From the NCBI GenBank assembly GCA_012064415.1, contig SSNU01000075.1, positions 338,458 to 402,457 on the forward strand: a stretch of 64,000 nt of DNA, written 5' to 3'. This DNA comes from Gyrodactylus bullatarudis (taxonomy: Eukaryota > Platyhelminthes > Monogenea > Gyrodactylidea > Gyrodactylidae). The notes below the pieces were generated by a model. The model saw nothing but the letters and a program-made list of their open reading frames with translations. It was not told the origin of the DNA and made no database searches. Shown in pieces: positions 8,429 to 21,689 of the stretch; positions within the stretch are counted from its first letter, which is position 1; each line of letters begins with the position of its first letter. A program made the position numbers and the translations under genes.

Positions 8429-11400
8429 ATGGATGATCTATCGCTATTCTTTGCAAGTGATAGAACACAAAAAGAGGCTACAGATGAATTAAGCTATCGA
8501 TGCAATCCTCCCTTCAGTAAATTATTTTAATTATCTCTTTCCAGACAATTCTATGGAACTTACTAAATCAAATAATCAGGAAATAGGATTACTACCAGAA
8601 TTTCTTCCTCCAGAAAACGATGATGGATTTATAGAATATAAAGTAAGTCTATTTTAAAATTCCAATTAATCTTTTACTAATATTATTATTTTACGTTTTT
8701 ATATTTTTTCTTAACCAAAGTTAAATTTTTGTTAAAATGAAAATAAATTTCTTTAAGCGTGAATTAATATGCCCATCTGTGGACAGAATTCAGCATTTAA
8801 TAACTCAGTTAAAGTTTCGTCTCAATGAAGGCAATGGTACTGCTATCTATCGTCTTGGTGTCGATGATAATGGAACTGTTAATGGATTATCACCTTCAGA
8901 TTTAGCGCTTTCAATAGATACCCTCCTCTACATGGCATCAACGCTAAAGGCAAAACTTCATTTGATTCGCCAACGGGTGATCGATAAAAGGAGAGCCCTT
9001 GAAGTTTATGTTAAACAACTTCCCCCCAGCAATAAAGGTGTAAGTTTTGCAGGAAAGAAATTTCTGTATTATTGAAAAAATAATCTATATCTCAATGAAG
9101 AATTCCGATCTTTTTGTTGCAATGCTTGGCGGCATCGATGTAGGCAAAACAACTCTCCTTGGCGTCCTCAGTACCGGTGAATTAGATAACGGCTTTGGTC
9201 AGGCTCGTCTGAATTTATTCCATCACCGGCATGAAGTGCAAACAGGACGGACTTCATCATGTAGTTCAGCTCTATTAGGCTTTGATAAAGACAATCATCC
9301 TGTAAATTATTATACACAAAATGGTACCTTGAAGAAAAGGTCTCCTAATGAAGTGAGTGTTTTTCATGAAAAGAATTAAAATAAAAAGATTTTGAAACTT
9401 GCAAATTACTCTTAATTTATTCCATCGTGAAAAGAATTAACAGCCCTGTTTATTTGTCTCTTGCATCATTAGTGGGTTTCCTCTTTCACTAATTTGAAGT
9501 TGCATCTTACTAACTTGTTGATGCCCTAGAAATTAAATTAATTATTTTCAATTTCACCTACAACCATTATTGATTTAATCCTTTTTTTCTATTTCAGATA
9601 GATTCTCTCTCCGACAGACTTCTAACCCTATTCGATTTGGCTGGACATCCAAAGTATCAAAAGACAACCCTTGCTGGATTGACAAGATGTCAGCCTAGCT
9701 TTGTCATGATAGTCTTTAGTGCCACTTCCTACTTTTCAGATAGCACCAATGTTAGTTTTGATGCATATCTTTGATTGTTCAACGAGAAAATTTTAGGTTC
9801 TCCGAAGCAAATCTGTTAGATATTATCTCTAAATAAGGATGATATTTTTCATTCATAGAACCAATCAGAGAGTTAAGTAAATTAAAATGCAGTAAAAAAA
9901 TATTGCTTAATAAAAATTGTAAAATAATGAACACAGATTTAGAATCAACATGAAAATCAAAATAAAACTTTACTGACTCAACTCTATGGGACTGTAAATA
10001 TTCTGAGAATTTCATTCAAATTATTCAAGAAAATTTTTAAAAATTGAAAAATAAAAAGATGATGCCAAAGATTCTTACGATTCACTCGTTCTTTCAGCAT
10101 CCATCCTAGGATTTTTTAGGGATCTCAGATCCGATAGAAACCTCTGATATATATCTTTTCAGAATTGTTTTTCAACTTGACCTAATATATTTCAGCCCCA
10201 TCTCTCAACATCAAAACAGCTCTTGGATTATGTCCGCCTGGTCATATTGCTTGGAATTAAATTTTGCATTATCATCTCTAAGATTGACCGGATTCCGCCA
10301 GATCAAATTCAAGGGATTTGTGAAAAGGTGAAAAATCAACTGGTTGAAATCTCATTAACCCTATCCCACAAATACCTGAGAAATCTAGAGTGAGTATTTG
10401 GATTTGGGAAAAGATTCACACTTTTGAAATGTATGCAGTGTAATGTATGCTTCTATAATTTCTATAATTAAAATCATGCCAACTTTAATGTTATTCTTCT
10501 CAGTAAAAAGAATGAATGATGCTTGTTTTGACAATAGAAAAATCTACTTTATCGATCTCCTATATATATATTAATATAGTATAAGATAAACGAATTATTT
10601 TTTTGCTATTCTCACATTCAAGTCTATATATATATATGTAGAAAAATCGGGTAACTCAAACAAAATGTAGATGCAACATCCTTAGTTTGGCCCGATTAGA
10701 ATAAAAAGACATGAAGTAGTCATGTCATGTCACCCAAATTATATTATTAAATGAGGATAGAAGATGATGCCAGATTTTGTGCCTTATTTGTGTGGGATAA
10801 ATGGCCTTGCTTGTGCTATATATTTGTGAAAAGATTTCTTTTCATTTAGAGGATATGTGAAATCTTGAATATTTTGAACGTTTTTTCGTTTCATATCAAC
10901 AGCTTCAAGTTTATAACTCAGCTAGGCTCTTATCATGATAAAAATTTACGTTTTTTCCTTGATTAGATATTTTTGGGTACCTATTGAATCTGATCGATTA
11001 ATCAATCGATAGCTCTTTCAAGGATGCATTTTTATAGATTGCAATTATAATTGCAGCTGTAAAAATGTTTAATGTCAAAGATGAATATTTACAATAATAC
11101 AAACTCGAATCAAGAATCATCATCAGGCTTATAAGCTAAAATATTTTCTTTAGTAGGGTAGAAGTAAGATTAAATTTTTAATACTTTCCTCTATCAAATC
11201 TGTGAAGCGATCCTATGAGTATATACTGATAGGGTTGAAATGTCTTTTTTCATTTTACAGGAATATTTCCTTACCAAAGTAATTTCGAAATTTGATCCTA
11301 TAACAGTCCTCATGAATCCTAGCCCCATTTTATAAATAGAACCTGGGTGCTATTCATTTTTATTAATTTGGTAAAAAAAATATTTTCTAAAAATATAAAG

Positions 11401-14400
11401 TACATATCAGCTAGAATTAAATTTCTGCCAAAGATATAAACATTATTAGTCCTAATATATAATACTAATTCCTACGGTAATTCTATAGATTAAAGTTTGA
11501 AACTATTCTAAATATATACTATTTTTCAAAACATATCTAATATATCAGCTAAAAATAATACAATGCTATTTTTAACTGATTCTATTTTTTCTCTATCAAC
11601 TTTGCATAATTTTCAGTGATAAAGGTCACACTCTCTGATACCCATTATTGAAATTCTCTAGCCAATTATAATTAAAAGAGGATGAGAATTAAAACTATAG
11701 AAATTCATGTGTAGCAATTCAATCGATTTATGAATAATTTTATCATGTTTATCAAATGGTTCTTATTAGAATTAGGCATGCCAAACCTTTTAAGAGTCTG
11801 AATAATAATTAGGGTTGGTTTTTATTCAAAATGTTCCCTATCAAAAATTAAATCCAAATATTTTAATATCCCGGTAACCATAAACCCTCCTAGAATCTAA
11901 AAAATTACACAATTTTGTTCCTAGAAAGACTACAGACTCTACTTTTTCAAAAAACTTGAATTTTAGCAATTACAGTAAAAGTGTTCATTGAAAACAATTT
12001 TGGCGCTAATTCCTAGCAAAATAAGATTTTCTCGTTAAAATATAAAGCTAGTTAATAGAAAATTCTTTTACAAAATTCTTAATTTTTTCATCAAGAAATC
12101 TTATTGTGATCCTAAAAATCAACTTTTGATCACTCTTCCACATTGAAATCAACACAAATTTTCAACTCAAAGTTCAAAAAAGGGAACTTGGCGCTACTTC
12201 AAGATTTAAAATTTGCCGTATTTTTCTTATAAATTGATTTTTTCTAATTATTTTTCTCCGTATCGTGAAAGAGGGCCTCATGATCTAGATTCCAAAAAAT
12301 CTTGATCAAATTCGATTTCTTGATGAAAAAATTAAGAATTTTGTAAAAATCATAGATTCCCATCTTCATATTAACTGTCTATGTTGAAAGTATGTTCATC
12401 AGGTTTAAACTACTATGAGATTCTAGAAATTTTAAAATTCTTCAACTCTTAGATTTTGAGAAATATTCGAATTTTTGCTCATTGAATTTTAGCTCGTATT
12501 CTTGCTTTAAAAATCAAAATCCTATGAAGTTGAAAATAAATTTTCTGCAATTCGCTATCTGGCAGTCTTTAGCTTGTCTAAAGTTGGTTGATATGAATAT
12601 AAGAATCTAAGATTTTAATGAAAACCTCGATTTTTTCATCAAGAATTCGAAATTTTTAAAGATTTTTTGCAATCCTACTTTAACCAGTTGAAGAAAAAAA
12701 TTCAGCTCCCAAACGGTACTGAGGTTATTCATCAGATCAGATTCAGTTAAATTGATTTTCTTGTCTAATCCTGATCTTGAAAAACCTCTTTTGATCAACC
12801 TCCAGCTTTTAAATCAATAAAAAATTTCAGTTCAAAGTTTGAAAAAATGGGATTTTTGCGCCAAATCGAAATTTCAAAAGTGGTCATAATTTTTATCAAA
12901 AATTTTTTTTCACAATTCTTTTCTCCAACTGATAAAATTTGGCAACATGAGTAGGATTCCATAAAAAAATTTCGAATTTTTGATGAAAAAATCCTAGATT
13001 CCCAACTTCATATCGATTAGGTTTAGTAAGATGGAAATTCTATTCATCTATCATTTAAATTTTTCTCAGATCTAAATTTTAGTCTGGAAGCCTGTCTAAA
13101 AGTGTAATACCCTATAAGAAATTTTCAATCAGTAATTTAGGAATCACACTTGAGTACAGTTATCATTGCCTATTTCTAATTATTAATAATAACCTGATTA
13201 TTTAAATTCATCAATCTTCCTTCAATTTTTTTGTGCAAATTTCAAACCAACCTCTCTTGAGAAAACTTGTTAATATTTTATCCGATGAATTTAGATTTTT
13301 TTGTTTTTTTCTGAAATTGAAAATTTTTTATTGAAATAATATACAAGTACAAGAACAGAAGGACTAGGGAGAGAGAATTTTTTTGAAAGATTTGACAAGA
13401 ATCAATCTTTATTTTTCACAATCGCCAGGATAAGGAAACCAACTATCACAATTCAATTGTTCAAAGCAACACCAATTTGAACTGATTTTGGATCATCCTA
13501 TTTTATTGATTTTCAAGCAGTAAAATTGATCCAAAAAAATTTCAAATCTAATATATCTTCTACTCTTATTTTCCAATTTAGCTGGCCGCCAAAAATATAT
13601 CCAATATCAACAGTTACTGGCCATGGACTCGACGAATTGATCCAAGCTCTAGCCATGCTGGGAAAAGAGGATAAATATCATTCTATTGACAATACAGACT
13701 CATTACAGAAACTAATCTCTTCTATGCCAAAACATCCATCCTACCCGAATGTAAAGTTTCTCGTTACAAAGGTTTTCTCCAAGGTTTCCGGTGTCACTGG
13801 TCCAATCATTGTTGGCAATTTAGTTACCGGAAGTATTTTCGAAGGTCAACAATTATGGCTAGGTCCAGATCAGGTACGTTCATCCTATCCTTAAAAAATT
13901 ACTTATTAGTAATAATAAGTTATTAGTAACATTTTCATATTTTTGTTTAGAGTGGCAAATTTCATTTGATCGATGTTATTGGAATTCATCGGAATCGCCA
14001 GCCACACGAACTAATCCTAGCTGGACAGAGGGCCTCAATAGCCATAAAGTTAGCCGACCAAATCACCACAGTTGATCACAATCGTACTCAAGATACTTTG
14101 AACTTTGGATCCTTGTTACTTCCAAGACGTGGCATGATCGCCATTAGTAAACATCCGCATGTTAAGAAGAATCCGAATCCTTTCACAGATGAGACCAACA
14201 TCAAGGCTTCTAAGAAGAAACACAAGGTTAGTATTTAATCATTAATATTGTCTTGTTTGCTACTTTCAATAATAATAGAAAAGTTTAGAGACAATTTTAA
14301 AAATACAGTAAAGCTAATTGATATGAAATTGGGAATCTCTAGAAAATCACTTGGATTAAGAAAAAATATTTTTTCCCCAAAATCTTTTTCTATTTGATGC

Positions 14401-17400
14401 TTCCAATGGATTCTTTATGCTCCGAAATCTCCGTTTTCGAGGACTAAATTCAAAATCAATGAAATTTCGATACTTCAAAATCCTTCTAAAATGATGGATC
14501 CGTCGTAAATTTAACGGTAATTCAAGTTACTAGCAAAGTGTGATCACTGGTTATTACTACATATATATCCATGTGAATCTTACTTGATAAAGATCGTCTT
14601 CTAACACCTAGATGTTGGAAATTGGACAAGCAACAGATGCGTTTCATCTTTATTAGAACTCGTCGATACCCTATAGCTAGGATTCGAACCCGGGTCTCTT
14701 GGGATTTCACCGTCTAATTTTTTTTCGTTATTCTCACTCAATCTGATTAGTATCGAGTGAAGAGACGTAGTTGAGAGAAACCAGTCTCTTGTGATATTTC
14801 TTTGATAAAGATCTTTATCTGCACTAACTCATGAATCTTTTTGTCAATATATATTCGAATTTGTGATATTTCTTTCTTCAGCAGACACTCTCAGATAACT
14901 CACCTAATTCACGAATTCCGGATAAATTCCTTCAATATTTTCTTATTGATTTGTTTATCTTTAGTCTCGTTTTAATATGAGTCTTTGGTTTTTGAACTCC
15001 AAGGAAGAGAGAATCAGGTTTCTTATTGATCCCTTTTCCCATCTACAAATTTCTTTTTTAACATGCCTATCAGATGATGTATTCCTTTTCTTTAATTGAA
15101 AAAATTGAATATCCTGTGATTTGGTCACATGACAAGAGAATGTTCAACAAAATAAGGAGTTCATTTTATCGATTTCTCTCGGAAACCCCTCTGGCCTAGA
15201 ATAAAATTCTCCCCCCATCCTCTATTTCCAATCATAGGACGAGTCCTCTTTATCTTGAAAAGGAATGTTGTACTCTCAGATCGATAATATGTCTGACCTA
15301 TAAGAAATTTGGCTGAATTTGTCTAACTACAGCTCACATAAAAAAGATTTTCATAGCGTCTCTTTTGATCTCATTACTCATCTGCTCTATAAAGATATTT
15401 TTACACATCAAATCTTTTCTTTATACTAAACCAAAGTTGAAATTATAAGAGAACTTACTATTTTTATAGAAAAACTTGTCAGTTTGAGTCACGTATTGAA
15501 ATGAGCTTACAAGTTGCTTACAAGAATGCAAAAACATTTGATCTGGCCATAATTAGGCTGTTCTTGAATTTCAAAATTAGCTAATGATATTTTATATAAA
15601 AATTTCACACGATGATAAGGGGGGGGGGTGATTTTCAGAATCTGATTCAGCATATTTGATTTCTTTGTTTAACCGTGATCCTAAAAATGTCTACATCAAA
15701 TACTATCTCTTGATGAAAAAATTGAGAACTTAGTAAAAATCATAAATTCCCATATTTATATTAAATAACTAGCTTTCTTGTATTGCTTGAAAATTGAAAA
15801 AAAACAGATTCTGACTAGCTAATCAATTAACCCATCGGAGAAATTTCAACTAATTTTTATTTGATGTATGGCATTTCTTATTTAAAGTCTTCAGATTCAG
15901 ATATTTTTTATACAAGAAAGTTAGAGTTATTGACAGAAATCCTGAGATTATACTCAGAAATACAATATGGTTTAATAAAAGCATACGTAGGAATCCAGAG
16001 TGGATTAAGTTCTGATATCGAGATGAATGTAAGAATAAGAATCAAGATTAGGGTATAAGGAATGTAAGAACCTATATTGAACACGTGCTCAATAGTTATG
16101 GATTGAATAATTGATTCTGTAACTTTTTCTTTCAGATCAAATGTGGAGTCTGCTGGCAGATTTCTGTGAACAGATTAACTCTTGTCGAGTTCAATAATGA
16201 CAAGGATACCTTCCAGACAAGTCCATTCTTTACGAATTTGTGTGTGAAAATATTTTGTAATAACGTATGTCAGGCTGGTATCATCTCCACATCCAACGGC
16301 CTGCCAGAGTCGAAAATTATCTGCTCTCAAATCCGAGAAAAGGGCCTCTTACACATACGATTTACAAAGCAGCCTGAATTTCTCGAGGTTGGCCAACAAA
16401 TTATTATCAGCTGGTCTCCGTCATGCACAAAAGCTGTTGGTTATATTGCTTCTCTAGAAGATGTCCTTTCACATTTTCCATGTCCGCCAAATTCATCCCT
16501 ATGCCAAGATCAACCTTGCTCATGGGAATTGTCCAGAAATTTCAATGAAGTTACCACAGAGGATACTCAAGTCCAAAGTGATATCAATGTTCTTACAAAG
16601 AAGCATAGGATTTGCTTTCATGGGGGCGAAAAACTCTGGAATAATCTACAATCAAGCACATGTTCCCTATTGCAAATGATTGGGCTAGACCAGAGCGATG
16701 TCGATAACGACCTGGATGTTAAGCTTACCTACAAGCGACCTAGAGGAAATCCAAGAGCTAATAATAATCGAGGTAAATTACTCATAATTGACTGGAGACC
16801 ATATATGGTTTATAATAATGATAATTATCATTCGATGGCTTAAAAGTCACTTCATATTTTTAAGAACTCTCGAATTCCTTATAGTTTTCTTGATCTAAAG
16901 CAACCGATCCTATTTTCAATTTTAAGTAACCAAAGATTCTTTTAATGCTGATGATCTGAAAATTTCTGCAGACTATTTGATAATTATGGTTTTTCGGTCG
17001 TAACATTTTTATTCTGAACTACACTGAAACTACAGACCTTTATCAATAGTTTTTTCAATTTAATTTGGTAGTTATAAGTCCCAAGAAAAATTTAAAAAGT
17101 CATAATCCACCAAACTCCAAATAAATGTACTTTTGAATTAAGTCTAAAGTGATCCGGCGAAATAAAACGGTTATCACTTTTTATTTGTTTGTTCTCAAAC
17201 TTTCCTTATGAGTCTAGAATCGAGTAATAATAATATACTTGATGAAGTTCGCCAATAATTTCCTTTCTATTTTTGCCATCTTAGATTATTTTGCAATTTG
17301 ACTCAAGACTTATTTTCATTTGCAGAACCTACAATTTGATTGATATTCTTGTTAATTTTAGGAAATAAACTAACAAAAGAACTAAGGGGTCCACATCTGG

Positions 17401-17636
17401 TGATATCTGCGCGTACAAAAAATGCAATTTTTACATCTGATGTTTTCGACATGGAAGAAGATGACATTGATCAAGCTAAAAAGAACAGCCAGGAATATCT
17501 TCGGAATAATTCAAACATGCCTGATGAACCAGATGAAAACTATAATGAAATGGAGGCTGACAACAAGCCGAAAAAAACCAAGAATCGACGCAGAAACCCT
17601 AAAAGACGAAAGAAGGAATTAGCTAGCCCTAATTAA
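8429..17636 (+). CDS. GTPBP1/GTPBP2-type translational GTPase, spliced in ten exons
   Basis: Exons: 8429-8516, 8545-8642, 8758-9039, 9101-9352, 9598-9750, 10196-10389, 13582-13873, 13951-14226, 16136-16772, 17362-17636. Phases match throughout, giving 848 residues and TAA at 17634. The N-terminus carries the family signature LPPENDDGFIEYK (50-62) and QLKFRLNEGNGTAIYRLGV. The G domain shows G1 GGIDVGKT (166-173), GRTSS for G2, G3 DLAGH (253-257) and G4 SKID (319-322). Domains II and III follow (SGVTGPIIVGNLVTG; a TKAVGYI stretch at 643-649). Human relatives have about 600-670 residues; the excess here is mostly a C-terminal tail of about 200 residues, acidic then strongly basic (KNRRRNPKRRKKE). 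The family resembles eEF1A/Hbs1 and acts in rescue of stalled ribosomes and mRNA turnover in the cytosol; that role is inferred. GTPBP1 versus GTPBP2 is not decided. Exon 1 may instead end at 8456 (88-nt intron), giving 828 residues. Confidence 0.92.
12050..12372. repeat. Foldback family F1b copy
   Basis: Starts AGCTAGTTAATAGAAAATTC and ends GATTCCCATCTTCATATTAA. Internal blocks CAACTTTTGATCACTCT and GGGAACTTGGCGCTA are shared with 5100-5698. Confidence 0.55.
12586..13022. repeat. Foldback family F1 copy
   Basis: The left end reads TTGATATGAATATAAGAATC and the right end GATTCCCAACTTCATATCGA. Inner inverted blocks are TTTAACCAGTTGAAGAAAAA against TTCTCCAACTGATAAAA, and TGCAATCCTACTT against ATGAGTAGGATTCCA. 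Related to 51115-51845 and 56941-57545. Confidence 0.6.
14227..16135 (+). other. Intron 8 of the GTPase gene
   Basis: It holds a partial F1 foldback (14313-14500), a tRNA-derived SINE (14522-14755), a G-tract of ten near 15620-15630 and a partial F1b end near 15640-15765. The rest is AT-rich with no coding signal. Confidence 0.45.
14522..14755 (-). repeat. tRNA-derived SINE-like element
   Basis: On the minus strand, GGGTTCGAATCC (14691-14680) is a good tRNA B box, preceded by an anticodon-arm-like stretch and followed by a tRNA-unrelated body (GATGAAACGCATCTG). No convincing A box or full cloverleaf was found, so this is not called a tRNA gene. It lies in intron 8 of the GTPase gene, antisense. 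Confidence 0.5.
17060..17265 (+). repeat. Hammerhead-bearing repeat unit in the last intron of the GTPase gene
   Basis: It shares with the right arm of the 4058-4522 palindrome the core region, TCCTTATGAGT, GTAATAATAATATACTTGAT and GAAGTTCGCCAATAAT. It is in the sense orientation relative to the GTPase gene (intron 16773-17361). Confidence 0.6.
17140..17179 (+). ncRNA. Hammerhead-like motif, copy C (core mutated)
   Basis: AAGT (17140-17143) pairs perfectly with ACTT (17176-17179), and GAAA (17159-17162) is intact. Stem III has one changed pair (A-G). The core reads CTAAAGT instead of CTGANGA, so this copy is probably inactive although its stem I is fully complementary. Confidence 0.4.
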
Positions 17637-18065
17637 TTTTATCACTATTATTATCTAATTCTTATCCATTCTTTCCTTCTCATCCGTTCCCTAGTTCCCA
17701 AATTATTCATAAAAAACAATCCATAAACATTTTTACAAGATTTGCAGCCAAAACAAAAGAAACATCTTTCAAGAGACATCAGAATAGACACATTGAAAAG
17801 TACATATATACATACATTTATTCAACATTATTTGAGAAGATATAAGCCATTGTCTTTTAACAATTCAGTCTGTAGATAGATGGGAGATACTCCTGTAGTC
17901 ATTGTCGAGATATCTGTTTGTCAACTTCAGAATAATTAATAAGAGAAGGACGACTTGAGGAGGACCTTCCTACAAAGATACAGTGCTGCCCGAAGAAATG
18001 TATAATGTAAACAAATGTGTGATTAGAAGCATCTGTATCATTGTTATATAATAAATATAGATGAA
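17637..18065 (+). other. 3' UTR region of the GTPase gene
   Basis: Non-coding sequence after the stop codon. A candidate polyadenylation signal AATAAA lies near 18048. No foldback repeats are seen here. Confidence 0.35.
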
Positions 18066-18299
18066 CAAATATATATTTTATTTAAAATCAGTTTACTTTT
18101 GAATTCGCAACTAAATGAATCGAGACAAAAAAAATATCATTCGTGTTTCTACTTACAAGTAGTTGGATGAATGATAAAACTAATGGAAAAATAATTTCAG
18201 TATCAGAGCAGCCCCTGCTAAATTGTACTGAAAAGAACTTCATATTTTTTATGCAATTCGACCTTGAAGTTTTTGTACTCAATTTGTTCGAAAATGCTT

Positions 18300-18440
18300 C
18301 ATCATTATGTCATTAAGTTTTTAAAAGTCCAGAATTTTTCTAATCGCCGCTCAATTTTCAATGAATTTTTGCTACGCAATCACTAAAATCCAGAATATCT
18401 AGGCCATTTAATGAGTATCTTAATGTTTTATTATTATGCA
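18300..18440. repeat. Dispersed repeat F4 copy
   Basis: Carries CGCCGCTCAATTTTCAATGA and ATCACTAAAATCC, shared with 23090-23230; shorter matches lie at 34865-34905 and 33285-33370. No coding capacity. Confidence 0.5.
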
Positions 18441-20430
18441 CGCTTTAAAAATATGCAAAACATGATCTGAGTTCGGAGGAAAAATAATTTCACCATAATA
18501 CACTGTCAATTGGTTGTGAAAAAAGTTCAAATTTTCCTCTCATTGCTTACATTTAGAAAAATGAGGTCCCCTGATCTGTTAACATTTAAAAATAGGACTT
18601 TATTCGTATTCATGAACACTGCTGCGAAAGTGGAAACCATTCAACGATAAATTTCAAGCTTAAAAATAACCAATGTTGTCCCTGGATAATAATAATAAGT
18701 TATATCATGACTAATAACAGTGCCATATGGATTACACTGAATAAATTCAGGTAGTTCTGTCCAGACCTTGTAGCATATCCTACCTGACCAATTCGGTAAT
18801 GGGGAAATATTCATGTTCAATAGTTTTCGCGTGATCACGAGCCAAGCGTTCTTATTTTAATTGGGAAATGTCCAATCTGCCGTAAAGTTTTCGCTCAAAT
18901 TGAAAAAAAATATGAAGAAAATTTAATTGATTCTCATAACTCGTGCATTAAGTTCATTGTACAGTTGATAAGCTCATAAATTTATTATACAACAAAATCT
19001 AATCAAATTAGGCAAGTTGGCTAGGTATTTAGGATTCTCATTTTTTACATCAGGATCTCAAATATATTATGAGTAGAGCACACAGCTTTTCTTCTCAAGG
19101 ATTTATTTTACGCGCAAAAGTGTGTTCAATTCCTAAAAGTATACTCAAGTGGTTCTGGATTTCGAGTCAGATTAAAAAGATAAATATTAAGTATGTTTCT
19201 CTCAGAAAATCAAAGTATCTCAAGCAAAGGTTTTAGTTTGAACGATATGCTGAGAATTTGTACCTAATTTTGCTAGTTTTTTTCAAGAAGAATGGTGCTT
19301 TAATGATAGGTATTTTCTTCAATCCGAATTATAAAGCGGCTTCATTGAAGCCCGCTCTGGTTTACTCTATAGAAAGGGGAATCCTAACCCATTGAATGAC
19401 TCAAGAAATCGTTGAAATATTCAAATTAATCATTACAGTCTGGAAATAATCTAACATTTCCACTCGAATGCAACCAATTTCTTTTTTCCTGTATTAACTC
19501 TCTAAAAAACCCTCTGATCCTCACAAAAAAAACCTTGAAACTCAATTTTGCCCTTAAAACACAAGTTCTTCACATAGTTAAGATTCGGATCCGTCTGAAA
19601 AATCCGATAAAGTACCAAAAATAAATGATTTTATTTTCGATAACCTTGTTAAAGATTTTGTTTGTGCTGAAAAAAAACATTTGAATAACAAGAGATTTTA
19701 TACCTTCTTCGGAAGATTTATTTCTAAGAGTACCTAGGATCCTCTCTCATCTTTCTTCAAGCTTTAATGATAATAGATCAAGGATTAAAGGTGTCACCTA
19801 CCAGGGAGATAGCATGCTGAGACATTACAAAATTTAGAAGATGATTGTTATTTGTTTACAGATATGTAGGATTCCAGAAAAAAATCTAACCCCCTATTTT
19901 GTAATCAAATTTTGTTTATATCTAAAGTCAAATTGTGGCCATTCAGAATCTTTCTGAATGTGATGAACTTCAGTTCCAACTGTACAAATACTTTTTTTTC
20001 CACAGAATACTTTATATCAAAGAATTCAATGGATATTCAAAATACTATTCATGAGAAATTAAATAAGTAAATTAGGTGAGTAAATAAAGAATGGCTGGGG
20101 TAATCTTAAAAACACTGGCACATGTCGTGATTCCATTCAAATTGCTCAGCTGAGTTTATTGTTCTCACTTGAGAGGCATGTTTTTAGCTTTCACACGAAT
20201 TAGAATAATCCACTTAATAAGTCCTCTAACTCAAGAGAAATGTGTTATTCAGGGTAAGCTGGGTGAAAATTCAATTAGACTACACTTGTTTGCCTTTGGA
20301 ATTAAAGTGTTGTTTTCGTATTATTATTTAATCTAAAAGAATACAGAATTTGAGACGTGTTTGAATTTGAGTAGAATTAAGATTTTTTTGTTTTACTCTG
20401 AATTGATCATTTACTATCAAAAATATTGAA
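18441..20430. other. Intergenic DNA
   Basis: AT-rich DNA without a recognisable gene. A SINE-like piece with GTGTTCAATTCCT lies near 19085-19265 and resembles 36770-36980. Confidence 0.3.
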
Positions 20431-20640
20431 ATAAAAACTTTTTTGTAAGAAATAATGTAGATTTAAATTAAAATTATGAATATGAAACTTAATAAACGTT
20501 TTAAATTTGAAAATTCTCACGATTTTGTTTATCTTATTCCAGAAGTATGAAGAGATATTTTGGAGCAAAATTTGGTGGGATAATATAAAAATACTTCTAA
20601 TTTTGCTAAATTTCGTCCAAGTCTAGTAGATAGGATCCTG
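20430..20640. repeat. Foldback family F3, single arm
   Basis: ACTTTTTTGTAAGAAATAAT through TTATTCCAGAAGTATG to AAATTTCGTCCAAGTCTA matches the right arm of the F3 element at 46795-47278. The left arm is absent. Confidence 0.6.
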
Positions 20641-21184
20641 CAGAATTCTCATTTTCAGAATGGTTCTTATAAATTTAAATCTTGCGCTATAATATTTTAA
20701 CTTAATTTCAGTGAAATAACTGTATTTAATGTTTTTATAGATAAAGTTTCTTATAAATTACTATCAATTTTACCTTAATTTTCCCAATATATTAATCATA
20801 GAAAGCTATCATTGTCATTACCCATAACAGGCTGCAGTAAATTAATCAGAAATATTTAGTTTTTTTTGTTTAAATACGCGTAAGGATTATTTTGAATGAA
20901 TTTATGCAAAATTCTCAATTTTCCTATCAAGAAATGGAATTTGATGAAAATTCTTAGGAATCCAGGAATGCAGATAATGATGCCTGCATTTACCATTTGA
21001 AGACAATTGTTTTCCAAATTTCGGAAATGCACCAAATTTCCATTGGCTATCACGAAGGGGAATGATCAAAAATTTTTATGTTTAACTTTTTCTTGGAAAC
21101 AGTATATTCCTTTCTTCCTCCACGGCCCAATTCGAGTTTCTTTGTCTAAAGCTGATCTCCAATGTCTGCATTTAACTGCTTCAA

Positions 21185-21425
21185 ATCTTTGACATCGATA
21201 AAAATTTTGAACTCAAAAGTTGAAAAAGTGGAAATTTGTTGCATTTTCGAAATTCTAAAAACGGACTAATTTTGGTGAGTGTGAATTATTTCAAAAATAT
21301 CCACAACATGTTGGCTTATTATGGAATTCAAAAAATGAATTTTTTCCCGACTTTCCGAAGAAAAATATTGAACTTTTTGTTAAAGAAGTAAATTCTCATC
21401 TTCATGTCAACTAGATTTAGATATT
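21185..21425. repeat. Foldback family F2 arm
   Basis: AACTCAAAAGTTGAAAAAGT through TTTTTTCCCGACTTTCCGA to TCTCATCTTCATGTCAACTA, shared with 22395-22845 and 26790-26985. Confidence 0.55.
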
Positions 21426-21689
21426 ACAAAATTTGATCTTTACCTCATCATCGTTCGGGAGTCGAATCTCGATTTCTTGGCCATTTTCACTTCTTGGAAA
21501 TCAATGAAATCAAAAACGTCGGTTCTTTCACCAAATGAATGTAAAAATTCGGCCTCCTTGTTTGATTCTTAAAAAACTTGTCTCTTTCAAATCAGTAAAG
21601 ATTTTCAGGTCATAGGGACAATATTTTTCTCTGTAGCGGGCAGTTACAACTAGATCCCTTTCTCAAGAAAAGACAATAAGTCCAGTGAA

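Larger units (their letters stand above)
10390..13581 (+). other. Large intron 6 of the GTPase gene
   Basis: A 3.2-kb AT-rich intron. It holds foldback copies at 12050-12372 and 12586-13022 and an AT microsatellite near 10560-10640. No extra in-phase exon with family similarity was seen; the flanking exons join in phase 2 (GA + C). Confidence 0.5.

Noticed and set aside
14640..14755. tRNA gene on the minus strand
   Set aside because: A good B box but no A box, no acceptor stem and no closed cloverleaf; treated as a SINE.
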